A stretch of DNA of 6,859 bases from an uncultured Flavobacteriia bacterium. GTDB taxonomy: Bacteria; Bacteroidota; Bacteroidia; Flavobacteriales; Flavobacteriaceae. A program made the translations under genes and the position numbers. The stretch is from contig CAMLRV010000121.1 of NCBI GenBank assembly GCA_946482495.1, positions 1-6,859 of the forward strand, in the 5' to 3' direction. The notes under the pieces are model-generated. The model ran no database searches, was not told the origin of the DNA, and saw only the letters and a program-made list of their open reading frames with translations. This document shows, one piece after another, positions 1 to 5,678 of the stretch. Position 1 is the first letter of the stretch, and every line of letters begins with the position of its first letter.

Positions 1-672
1 ACTTGTTTGGCTGGCTCAAGTGCTGGTGCGATTGTAGGTTCTATGTATGCTTTTGGTAAAAAACCTGAAGAAATTTTAGAATTTTTTAAATCGATTTATT
101 TTTTTCATTGGAAACATTTTACATTCAAAAAAGCGGGAATTGTAGATTCCGAATCTTTTAAACGTTATTTCGAAGAGATATTTGGTGAGGTAACTTTGGG
201 GGAATTAGAAATTCCAATTTACATTACTGCAACGGATATGGTGAAAGCCAAATTGAAGATTTTTGATCCCGAAATGAAAGTGGTTGATGCTGTTTTGGCT
301 TCAACTGCTGTTCCAGGAATGATTTCTCCCTATATACTGAATGAAAAATTATATAGTGATGGTGGAATTTTAAATCATTTTCCTGCCGATTTATTATTGG
401 GAAAATGCGAATCCATAATCGGTGTTTATGTGAGTCCGTTACAAAATATTGAAGCCAAAAACTTAAATTCTATAAAATCGGTCACCTATAGAGCGCTAGA
501 ATTATTAACAGCGAATTCGAGTTTTCAAAAATTTAATTATTGTGATTTAGTTATTGAGCCAAAAGAATTAGCTTATTTTAGTACGTTTGAAACCAATAAA
601 GCAAAAATGGATGCGATATTTGAAATTGGGTATAATGAAGCTAAAAAGAGTTTTGAGAATTTAGTAACATAA
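1..672 (+). CDS. Patatin-like phospholipase family protein, 5' end cut by window edge
   Basis: The open frame enters at base 1 (Thr-Cys-Leu-Ala-Gly) and ends with TAA at 670-672, giving 223 visible codons. Numbering visible codons, GSSAG at 5-9 is the patatin nucleophile elbow GxSxG, with Ser7 as the expected nucleophile. It is followed by AIVGSMYAFG, typical of the family. Asp120 in DGG (120-122) is the expected partner of the Ser-Asp dyad. Patatin-fold enzymes hydrolyse acyl esters of lipids. The missing N-terminus should hold the glycine-rich oxyanion-hole loop, roughly 35-40 residues, and the true start lies outside the window. The TTG at 7 falls inside the conserved elbow and cannot be the start. 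No signal peptide can be judged. The C-terminal part has no motif I recognise. The natural substrate is unknown. The gene is probably transcribed separately from pyrH, which has its own promoter. Confidence 0.92.
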   Translation, partial: TCLAGSSAGAIVGSMYAFGKKPEEILEFFKSIYFFHWKHFTFKKAGIVDSESFKRYFEEIFGEVTLGELEIPIYITATDMVKAKLKIFDPEMKVVDAVLASTAVPGMISPYILNEKLYSDGGILNHFPADLLLGKCESIIGVYVSPLQNIEAKNLNSIKSVTYRALELLTANSSFQKFNYCDLVIEPKELAYFSTFETNKAKMDAIFEIGYNEAKKSFENLVT

Positions 673-710
673 ATCTTAAAAACATATTTTTTAGAAAAGA
701 GCGATTTGAC

Positions 711-718
711 TATATTTG
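711..718 (+). promoter_or_regulatory. Predicted pyrH promoter, -7 element TATATTTG
   Basis: TATATTTG fits the Bacteroidota housekeeping -7 consensus TAnnTTTG. It lies 68 bases before the conserved pyrH start, in the gap after the phospholipase gene. A transcript start near 724-726 would be expected. No clear -33 TTG/TTTG is visible at the usual distance, only a T-run at 687-692. The 12-mer ACTATATTTGCA around it recurs exactly at the asnS promoter. Identified by eye. Confidence 0.7.
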
Positions 719-786
719 CATCAAAATTTTAGGATTATGACTATTTTTAAATGATTCTGAAAGCAAAAATCAAACAATCCAACACA

Positions 787-1494
787 ATGAGTTACAAAAG
801 AATCCTTCTTAAATTAAGTGGTGAAGCCTTAATGGGCGAAAGACAATACGGAATTGATCCGAAAATTTTAGCAGATTATGCTGCCGAAATTAAGCAAATT
901 CATGATAATGGTGTAGAAATCGCAATCGTTATTGGTGGTGGAAATATTTTTAGAGGAGTAGCTGGGGCAAGTAATGGAATGGACCGTGTGCAAGGTGATT
1001 ATATGGGAATGCTGGCTACAGTGATTAACGGAATGGCTTTACAAGGTGCGTTAGAAGATGCAGGAATGCAAACTCGTTTACAAACGGCTTTAAAAATTGA
1101 AGCCATTGCAGAGCCTTACATCAAAAGAAGAGCCACACGCCATTTAGAAAAAGGAAGAATTGTAATTTTTGGTGCTGGAACAGGAAATCCTTATTTTACA
1201 ACAGATACTGCAGCTGTTTTAAGAGGAATTGAAGTAGATTGTGATGTAATATTAAAAGGAACTCGCGTAGACGGAGTATATACTGCCGATCCAGAAAAAG
1301 ATCCGAACGCAATAAAATTTGATAAAATTTCGTTTGACGATGTATTGACTAAAGGTTTAAATGTAATGGATACCACAGCATTTACGTTAAGTCAAGAAAA
1401 TAAGTTGCCAATAATTGTTTTTGATATGAACAAAAAAGGTAACTTACTTAAAATTTGTAACGGCGAAACTGTTGGAACAACGGTAACTATATAA
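787..1494 (+). CDS. pyrH: UMP kinase (uridylate kinase)
   Basis: Phosphorylates UMP to UDP with ATP in cytoplasmic de novo pyrimidine synthesis. Bacterial PyrH is a hexameric amino-acid-kinase-fold enzyme, usually activated by GTP and inhibited by UTP. From the ATG at 787 the protein is 235 residues, the usual family length. Visible motifs are KLSGEAL (9-15), the phosphate-binding IGGGNIFRG (49-57), RVQGDYMGM (67-75), [15 protein letters not shown] (129-143) and [14 protein letters not shown] (156-169). The frame is also open from an ATG at 751, which would add [13 protein letters not shown] prefer 787 because family members begin with a short run like [15 protein letters not shown] and the extension looks unconserved. 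frr follows after 78 bases, a common pairing, so the two are probably cotranscribed. The leader holds a five-codon reading frame (737-754), described in the findings. Confidence 0.97.
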   Translation: MSYKRILLKLSGEALMGERQYGIDPKILADYAAEIKQIHDNGVEIAIVIGGGNIFRGVAGASNGMDRVQGDYMGMLATVINGMALQGALEDAGMQTRLQTALKIEAIAEPYIKRRATRHLEKGRIVIFGAGTGNPYFTTDTAAVLRGIEVDCDVILKGTRVDGVYTADPEKDPNAIKFDKISFDDVLTKGLNVMDTTAFTLSQENKLPIIVFDMNKKGNLLKICNGETVGTTVTI

Positions 1495-1498
1495 TTTT

Positions 1499-1563
1499 GT
1501 TTCAAGTTTCAAGTTAGAGGTTGTTATTGTTTAACCTAAAACTTGAAACCTGAAACCTGAAAC
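1499..1563. repeat. Heptad-based inverted repeat between pyrH and frr
   Basis: The left arm is 1499-1522 and begins with two GTTTCAA units. The loop is 1523-1532 (gttattgttt). The paired right arm is 1533-1556, and one further heptad continues to 1563. Aligning the left arm with the reverse complement of 1533-1556 gives 21 of 24 matching positions by eye. The right arm reads as ACTTGAA then ACCTGAA twice, so it has one more unit than the left. The element starts five bases after the pyrH stop and ends nine bases before the frr ATG. No T-tract follows it on the + strand, so it does not look like a standard terminator. It belongs to the same family as 5601-5662. Confidence 0.9.
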
Positions 1564-1572
1564 TAAAATATT

Positions 1573-2136
1573 ATGACTGAAGAAATTAATTTTATTATCG
1601 ATAGTGCTAAAGAATCTATGAATGGTTCAGTGGCGCATTTAGAAAAAGAATTTTTAAACATTAGAGCTGGAAAAGCGTCTCCACAAATGTTAGGAAGTGT
1701 TTTTGTAGACTATTATGGAGCTCAAACAGCTTTGTCTCAAGTGGCTAATGTTGTAGCAGCAGATGCAAGAACATTAACAGTTACACCTTGGGAAAAATCA
1801 ATGTTACAACCAATTGAAAAAGCCATTTTAATTGCTAATTTAGGTTTAAATCCAATGAATAATGGGGATACAATTATTATCAGTATTCCTGCTCTAACAG
1901 AAGATAGACGTAAAGAGTTAGTAAAGCAAGCTAAAGCGGAAGCAGAAGACGCAAAAGTTGGAGTAAGAAATGCGCGTAAAGATGCGAATACAGATATCAA
2001 AAAAGAAGAAAAAGATGGAACATCTGAAGATATTTGTAAAACAGCTGAAGAATCGGTTCAAAAATTAACAGATTCATACATTAAAAAAATTGATGAAATT
2101 TTTGCTGTTAAAGAAGCAGAAATCATGAAAGTATAA
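1573..2136 (+). CDS. frr: Ribosome recycling factor
   Basis: Acts with EF-G after termination to split the 70S post-termination complex so that ribosomes can restart. The protein has 187 residues, close to the family's usual 185. The N-terminal helix of domain I carries LNIRAGKASPQML (28-40). The beta-rich domain II follows, roughly residues 31-104, with LTVTPWEKSMLQPIEKAI and LGLNPMNNGDTIIISIPALTED spanning 68-111. The long helices of domain I resume with RRKELVKQAKAEAEDAKVGV and RNARKDAN (132-139). Arg132 falls at the same number as the functionally important Arg132 of E. coli RRF. The ATG at 1573 is the only plausible start, preceded by A-rich sequence and no Shine-Dalgarno. Probably cotranscribed with pyrH through the inverted repeat; a terminator follows 21 bases after the stop. 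Confidence 0.98.
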   Translation: MTEEINFIIDSAKESMNGSVAHLEKEFLNIRAGKASPQMLGSVFVDYYGAQTALSQVANVVAADARTLTVTPWEKSMLQPIEKAILIANLGLNPMNNGDTIIISIPALTEDRRKELVKQAKAEAEDAKVGVRNARKDANTDIKKEEKDGTSEDICKTAEESVQKLTDSYIKKIDEIFAVKEAEIMKV

Positions 2137-2157
2137 GTTGTTAAACTATCAAAATTT

Positions 2158-2199
2158 AAAAATCCAAATTCCATATTTTAATGGGATTTGGATTTTTTT
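2158..2199 (+). terminator. Intrinsic terminator after frr, possibly bidirectional
   Basis: AAATCCAAATTCC (2160-2172) pairs with GGGATTTGGATTT (2183-2195). One position is a G-T wobble, the loop is 10 bases (atattttaat), and the stem can extend by A-T pairs to 2158. Seven T's at 2193-2199 follow on the + strand. On the - strand the sequence after the stem is tttaaatttt, a weaker U-tract. The minus-strand membrane-protein gene has its stop (2198-2200) inside the T-tract, so this one hairpin probably ends both convergent units. Confidence 0.85.
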
Positions 2200-2497
2200 A
2201 TACGCATTTACTAATATAATTTTGAAATAAATAAAAAAAAGATAACGCGTATAAAATGGTGAATGCGATTTGATATTTAATAATTGTATTATTTTTCTCT
2301 TTGAATACGAATTTGTAAAAAATGAAATTTAAAACAATCAGAAATATAAATTGGTAAGCTAAAATTTTAATAGATTTATTTAATTGATAATCCGCTTCCT
2401 CAATCGGAATTCTTGGTAAAGTGTCTATTAATAAGTGTTGTAATGCAACACCAATAAGCAATAGAACAGTTAAAAATAAAATTGAAATTCGATTCAT
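2198..2497 (-). CDS. Small hypothetical integral membrane protein, 99 residues
   Basis: I do not recognise this protein. It is very hydrophobic, with three likely membrane helices at about residues 4-24, 43-65 and 72-94. A short polar stretch follows the first helix (25-42, LPRIPIEEADYQLNKSIK) and a basic loop precedes the third (KFVFKEKNNTIIK). The N-terminal segment after MNR could be an uncleaved anchor or a signal peptide; I see no clear cleavage site. Cys98 is next to the C-terminus. The start is 14 bases downstream of the epimerase stop on the same strand, so cotranscription and perhaps translational coupling are likely. It is the last gene of its group and ends in the shared terminator. 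No catalytic motif is visible. Confidence reflects a plausible, well-placed small gene of unknown function. Confidence 0.75.
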   Translation of the reverse strand: MNRISILFLTVLLLIGVALQHLLIDTLPRIPIEEADYQLNKSIKILAYQFIFLIVLNFIFYKFVFKEKNNTIIKYQIAFTILYALSFFYLFQNYISKCV

Positions 2498-2511
2498 ATT
2501 TCAAGCAAATT

Positions 2512-3525
2512 TTACTTTTTTTCGATCAATTCTTTCAAATATGCTTTCATATCACAAAATTCAAAATCAATGGCTTTTTTAATTTTGCTTGAATCATGAA
2601 TTTCTTCATTGTATAAGGAATTTATAGTGGATTTTGTCAACATTCTTTTTCTGAAAAACAACTTCGCAAAGATAAATTCAATCACACTCGCCAATTGTGT
2701 TTGCCACTTTTGAACTAAATATTTTGGTTTTTTAACGCTTTTATCATTCTGAACTTGTTTCAGAATCTCAGCAATTCTATCGAACAATTCTTTGTAAGTT
2801 ACATCTTCGGCAACTAAAACATATCGTTCACCAGAAATGTTACTTTTCATTAAAGAAATCATTGCTTTTACGACATCTTCAACGGCCACAATTCCGAGTT
2901 TTCCTAAGGTGTAAAAAGATTGCCCTTCTTTGATATTTTGAATAAATAAACTGCTGCCTTCTTTCGGGAAACCATAACCAAAAATTACACCTGGATTCAC
3001 AATCACCACATCTAAACCTTCTTGAAAGCCACGCCAAACTTCCATTTCAGCACCAAATTTTGTAATGGAATAATCGCTTCTTATGGCTTCGTTATTTCTT
3101 TCGGTTTCTTCATTAATCACTAAATTATGCTCTGTTCCGTTCCCTAATGCTGCAATTGAGCTTACATAAGCCAGTTTTTTTACGTTATTGAATAAGCATA
3201 AATTGACCACATTGGCCGTTCCAACAATATTGGTTTGGTATAATTTATCTTCGTCTTTGGGTTCGAAGGAAACTTTAGCAGCACAATGATACACATAAGT
3301 AACATTAGCAAAAGCTAAGTCTAAAGCAGGAATGTCTAAAATGTCGGCTTGCACCCATTGAATTCTTTCAAAACTGGAAAGTTGGTTAGCTGCTTCGAAT
3401 AGATTTTTAATATGTTGTAGTTTTTTTTCGGATCTATATATAGCTCTGATTGCTTCCTTCTCTTGAGAAAGTTGCTGCAATAAATGAAAACCTACTAAAC
3501 CTGTTCCGCCTGTAACTAAAATCAT
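2512..3525 (-). CDS. NAD-dependent epimerase/dehydratase family protein (extended SDR, dihydroflavonol-4-reductase-like)
   Basis: The protein has 337 residues and an N-terminal Rossmann fold. TGGTGLVG (5-12) is the TGxxGxxG nucleotide-binding motif, and D61 in ADILD fits the adenine-contacting Asp of extended SDRs. HCAAKVSF (80-87) and TNIVGTANVV (98-107) follow. The active site is Ser122/Ser123 in YVSS with Tyr152 and Lys156 in YSITK (YxxxK). NPGVIFGYG (177-185) is typical of dihydroflavonol-reductase and sugar-epimerase-like SDRs. Members reduce or epimerise nucleotide sugars, sterols or other carbonyls; the substrate cannot be told here. The C-terminal part (about 250-337) is lysine-rich with a hydrophobic stretch near 282-294 (ASVIEFIFAKLFF), perhaps membrane-associated. 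A REP-like palindrome at 2746-2766 is translated in frame as residues 254-261 (ILKQVQND). The gene lies 42 bases after the lipoprotein gene and 14 before the membrane-protein gene. Confidence 0.93.
   Translation of the reverse strand: MILVTGGTGLVGFHLLQQLSQEKEAIRAIYRSEKKLQHIKNLFEAANQLSSFERIQWVQADILDIPALDLAFANVTYVYHCAAKVSFEPKDEDKLYQTNIVGTANVVNLCLFNNVKKLAYVSSIAALGNGTEHNLVINEETERNNEAIRSDYSITKFGAEMEVWRGFQEGLDVVIVNPGVIFGYGFPKEGSSLFIQNIKEGQSFYTLGKLGIVAVEDVVKAMISLMKSNISGERYVLVAEDVTYKELFDRIAEILKQVQNDKSVKKPKYLVQKWQTQLASVIEFIFAKLFFRKRMLTKSTINSLYNEEIHDSSKIKKAIDFEFCDMKAYLKELIEKK
2745..2769. repeat. REP-like palindrome inside the epimerase coding sequence
   Basis: ATTCTGAA (2746-2753) and TTCAGAAT (2759-2766) are perfect 8-base inverted arms around the loop cttgt. 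Flanking bases (tc before and ctc after) extend the resemblance to a palindrome that I recall as a frequent intergenic repeat in Bacteroidota and some other genomes. That resemblance is from memory and not searched. Here it sits wholly inside an open frame, with no stop or frameshift. On the coding strand it reads as Ile-Leu-Lys-Gln-Val-Gln-Asn-Asp. Confidence 0.65.
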
Positions 3526-3545
3526 TTCGTAAAAATAGTAAAAAT

Positions 3546-3553
3546 CAAATTTA
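3546..3553 (-). promoter_or_regulatory. Candidate promoter -7 element before the epimerase gene
   Basis: On the - strand the sequence reads TAAATTTG, fitting TAnnTTTG, 20 bases before the epimerase ATG. A transcript start near 3538-3540 would leave a leader of about 14 bases. No convincing -33 element is visible. In such AT-rich DNA a chance match is possible, so the epimerase may instead rely on read-through from the lipoprotein gene. Confidence 0.35.
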
Positions 3554-3567
3554 TAAAAACAATAATT

Positions 3568-3972
3568 TTAATTGGCTGAATTATAATTAGTAGTTTTCCA
3601 TTCCCAGCTACTATTACTAATGGTAATTGCAACCACTACTATAGCAACAATACCTGCTGTAACAACAGAACCCGCAACAGTTATAAAAGTAGAAGTTGCT
3701 CGGTCTTTTAACCTAACAGAAGTATAATTTTCTTTAGAAAGTGGGAACGTGATTTTTTTACCATCGTGATAGTAAACGCCATAGTAAGTAGTATCTTGCA
3801 GAATAATTCTTTTTAAATGAACTTTCTTATCCTGATTGGTAACCAATCTAACTGGTGCTTTAGATTGATATGCTTCATTAAATGTAACTTCTTTTTTATA
3901 ATATACGCTACAACTACTCAGTAACATTGAAAAGGCAATTATAATTGCTAAAGATTTAATATAATTTTTCAT
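3568..3972 (-). CDS. Hypothetical lipoprotein with a C-terminal hydrophobic segment
   Basis: 134 residues of unknown function. The N-terminus is a clear lipoprotein signal: MKNYIK, then the hydrophobic stretch LAIIIAFSML, then the lipobox LSSC with the acylated Cys at 21. The mature N-terminus (CSVYYKKE) lacks the acidic run near the cysteine that marks surface export in some Bacteroidota, so a periplasm-facing location is more likely; this is inference. Residues 27-90 are a polar, beta-like region (KVHLKRIILQDTTYYGVYYH, then DGKKITFPLSKENYTSVRLKD). Residues 94-118 form a Gly/Ala/Val-rich hydrophobic segment (TFITVAGSVVTAGIVAIVVV) that could span a membrane, followed by a Trp/Asn/Ser tail. 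Having both a lipid anchor and a possible membrane span is uncommon. The start at 3972 is fixed by the signal peptide. It is the first gene of the minus-strand group and diverges from asnS. Confidence 0.85.
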   Translation of the reverse strand: MKNYIKSLAIIIAFSMLLSSCSVYYKKEVTFNEAYQSKAPVRLVTNQDKKVHLKRIILQDTTYYGVYYHDGKKITFPLSKENYTSVRLKDRATSTFITVAGSVVTAGIVAIVVVAITISNSSWEWKTTNYNSAN

Positions 3973-3985
3973 GATATTTTTATTA

Positions 3986-3993
3986 CAAAATTA
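3986..3993 (-). promoter_or_regulatory. Candidate promoter -7 element for the lipoprotein gene
   Basis: On the - strand the sequence reads TAATTTTG, matching TAnnTTTG, 13 bases before the lipoprotein ATG. The predicted leader is very short, about 6-8 bases. A similar but out-of-register TAAATTTTG lies just upstream of it on the same strand. The region is nearly all A and T, so this is a weak call. Confidence 0.3.
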
Positions 3994-4108
3994 CAAAATT
4001 TATAAGTTAAATATTTGAAAATCAGATTATTGTAAAAATAATTATGACAAAATGCGATTTCGTGAAAATGGAATTTAAGCTTGCATTTTAAACTCCGTTT
4101 TTTTGCAC

Positions 4109-4116
4109 TATATTTG
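4109..4116 (+). promoter_or_regulatory. Predicted asnS promoter, -7 element TATATTTG
   Basis: TATATTTG matches the Bacteroidota -7 consensus and lies 26 bases before the asnS ATG, implying a leader of about 20 bases. The surrounding 12-mer ACTATATTTGCA (4107-4118) is identical to that at the pyrH promoter. The octamer TTTGCACT occurs twice, at 4102-4109 and 4113-4120, with an 11-base period. No good -33 element is seen; the nearest TTG (4081-4083) is 25 bases away. Confidence 0.72.
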
Positions 4117-4142
4117 CACTTTAAAAGCTTATACGGAAAACG

Positions 4143-5594
4143 ATGAAGAAGCATATCAGAATTAAAGATTTATTAGAAAATACGAAAACGTTACAAGAAG
4201 TAAACGCAAAAGGTTGGGTGAGAACATTTAGAAACAATCAGTTTGTGGCTCTAAATGATGGTTCAACGCTTAATAATATTCAGTGTGTAGTTGATTTTGA
4301 AAACACACCAGAAGAAACGTTAAAAAGAATTACTACAGGAGCAGCTATTTCAGTAATTGGTACTTTAGTTGAAAGTCAGGGTGCTGGGCAAAAAGTAGAA
4401 ATTCAAGTAAATAAATTAGAAATTCTAGGTGATTCTGATGCGGAAAAATTCCCAATTCAGCCAAAAAATAAACCAAGTTTAGATTTCTTAAGAGAGCATG
4501 CTCATTTACGTACAAGAACGAATATGTTTGGTGCGATTATGCGTGTGCGTTCTACGTTGTCTTTTGCGGTGCATAGATATTTCCAAGAAAAAGGATTTGT
4601 GTATGTAAATACGCCAATTATTACAGGTTCTGATGCTGAAGGTGCTGGGGAAATGTTCCAAGTATCAGCATTACCTTTTGATAATACGCCAAGAACAGAA
4701 GACGGAAAAGTAAACTACAAAGAAGATTTTTTCGAAAAACAAACTAATCTTACGGTTTCTGGACAATTAGAAGCGGAAACGTATGCAATGTCTTTAGGAC
4801 AAGTATATACTTTCGGACCAACATTCCGTGCAGAAAATTCAAATACTTCTCGTCACTTGGCGGAGTTTTGGATGATTGAGCCAGAAGTAGCATTCAATGA
4901 TTTAGCAGCAAACATGGATTTAGCTGAAGATTTTATTCAGTACGTTATCAAATACGCTTTAGATAATTGTGCGGAAGATTTAAAATTCTTAGAAAACCGT
5001 TTGTTAGAAGAAGAAAAAAGCAAACCACAAGCAGAACGTAGTGAAATGGCGTTGTTAGAGAAATTAAACTTCGTTTTAGAAAACAATTTCAAACGTGTTT
5101 CTTATACAGAAGCTATTGATATTTTAAAGAATTCGAAACCAAATAAAAACAAGAAATTCCAATATTTAATTGAAGAGTGGGGTGCCGATTTACAATCGGA
5201 ACACGAACGTTTCTTAGTGGAAAAACATTTCAAATGTCCGGTAATTTTATTCGATTATCCAGCAAAAATTAAAGCGTTTTACATGCGTTTAAATGATGGA
5301 ACGGAGCCTGGAAAAGAAACAGTTCGTGCGATGGATATCTTATTCCCTGGAATTGGAGAAATTGTTGGAGGTTCACAAAGAGAAGAACGTTTAGACGTTT
5401 TAATCGAAAAAATGAAAGTTTTAGGTATTGAAGAAGAAGAATTATGGTGGTATTTAGATACGCGTAGATTCGGTACGGCAGTACATTCAGGTTTCGGATT
5501 AGGTTTTGAAAGATTGGTATTATTCGTAACAGGTATGACAAATATCCGTGACGTAATTCCTTTCCCAAGAACTCCTGGTAACGCAGAGTTTTAA
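4143..5594 (+). CDS. asnS: Asparaginyl-tRNA synthetase
   Basis: Class IIb aminoacyl-tRNA synthetase that charges tRNA-Asn with asparagine using ATP in the cytoplasm. It has 483 residues, slightly longer than the 465 or so of the E. coli enzyme. The N-terminal anticodon-binding OB-fold spans about residues 18-105 ([17 protein letters not shown] at 24-40). The catalytic domain follows: motif 1 around [20 protein letters not shown] and the TPIIT segment, motif 2 at [18 protein letters not shown] (225-242) with WMIEPE (243-248), and motif 3 at [10 protein letters not shown] (450-459), where Arg457 is the ATP-binding arginine. The [17 protein letters not shown] form and the [11 protein letters not shown] ending point to AsnRS rather than AspRS. 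A charged helical stretch near 275-310 ([20 protein letters not shown]) lies between motifs 2 and 3. It is driven by the promoter at 4109, with rpoN 84 bases downstream. Confidence 0.98.
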   Translation: MKKHIRIKDLLENTKTLQEVNAKGWVRTFRNNQFVALNDGSTLNNIQCVVDFENTPEETLKRITTGAAISVIGTLVESQGAGQKVEIQVNKLEILGDSDAEKFPIQPKNKPSLDFLREHAHLRTRTNMFGAIMRVRSTLSFAVHRYFQEKGFVYVNTPIITGSDAEGAGEMFQVSALPFDNTPRTEDGKVNYKEDFFEKQTNLTVSGQLEAETYAMSLGQVYTFGPTFRAENSNTSRHLAEFWMIEPEVAFNDLAANMDLAEDFIQYVIKYALDNCAEDLKFLENRLLEEEKSKPQAERSEMALLEKLNFVLENNFKRVSYTEAIDILKNSKPNKNKKFQYLIEEWGADLQSEHERFLVEKHFKCPVILFDYPAKIKAFYMRLNDGTEPGKETVRAMDILFPGIGEIVGGSQREERLDVLIEKMKVLGIEEEELWWYLDTRRFGTAVHSGFGLGFERLVLFVTGMTNIRDVIPFPRTPGNAEF

Positions 5595-5600
5595 AAATTT

Positions 5601-5662
5601 GTTTCAAGTTTCAAGTTTCAAGTTGTTGTATTCACAATAACTTGAAACTTGAAACCGTAAAC
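5601..5662. repeat. Heptad-based inverted repeat between asnS and rpoN
   Basis: The left arm (5601-5628) holds three GTTTCAA units then GTTGTTG. The loop is tattca (5629-5634) and the right arm is 5635-5662. Comparing the left arm with the reverse complement of the right gives 24 of 28 identical positions, one mismatch being a possible G-U pair. A perfect 17-base core, GTTTCAAGTTTCAAGTT, is shared by the two arms. It begins six bases after the asnS stop and ends 16 bases before the rpoN ATG. No T-tract follows on the + strand. It is the same repeat family as 1499-1563, here with more uniform units. Confidence 0.92.
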
Positions 5663-5678
5663 TTTAAACAAAAAGACA

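Noticed and set aside
751..786. Longer pyrH start at ATG 751 adding 12 residues
   Set aside because: Family proteins begin at or very near the [13 protein letters not shown] segment, the extension looks unconserved, and ATG 787 gives the normal 235-residue length.
1191..1376. 61-codon open frame on the minus strand inside pyrH
   Set aside because: Lies wholly antisense to a strongly conserved gene, shows no recognisable protein features and has no promoter.
1499..1563. Heptad hairpins considered as ordinary intrinsic terminators
   Set aside because: No T-tract follows either stem on the + strand, and both lie between genes likely to be cotranscribed. Partial termination remains possible.
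1737..2000. 87-codon open frame on the minus strand inside frr
   Set aside because: Antisense shadow of a conserved gene; its hydrophobic and Ala-rich look follows from the complementary codons.
3973..4142. Riboswitch, T-box or small RNA upstream of asnS
   Set aside because: The predicted transcript leader is only about 20 bases, and I see no terminator/antiterminator pair or T-box motif.
3969..4154. 61-codon minus-strand frame across the lipoprotein-asnS divergent region
   Set aside because: Its composition (Lys, Phe, Tyr, Asn, Cys) is that of translated AT-rich promoter DNA. It overlaps the asnS promoter and start and the lipoprotein start.
5269..5607. 112-codon minus-strand frame antisense to the end of asnS
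   Set aside because: It overlaps the highly conserved motif 3 region of asnS and begins in the heptad repeat, so it is a shadow frame.
5601..5662. Heptad repeats considered as a CRISPR array
   Set aside because: Units are seven bases with no spacers, and the arrangement is an inverted repeat with a short loop.
5595..5678. Separate promoter for rpoN, including a sigma-54-type GG-N10-GC site
   Set aside because: Neither TAnnTTTG nor a -24/-12 pattern is visible in the gap, which is almost entirely the inverted repeat.
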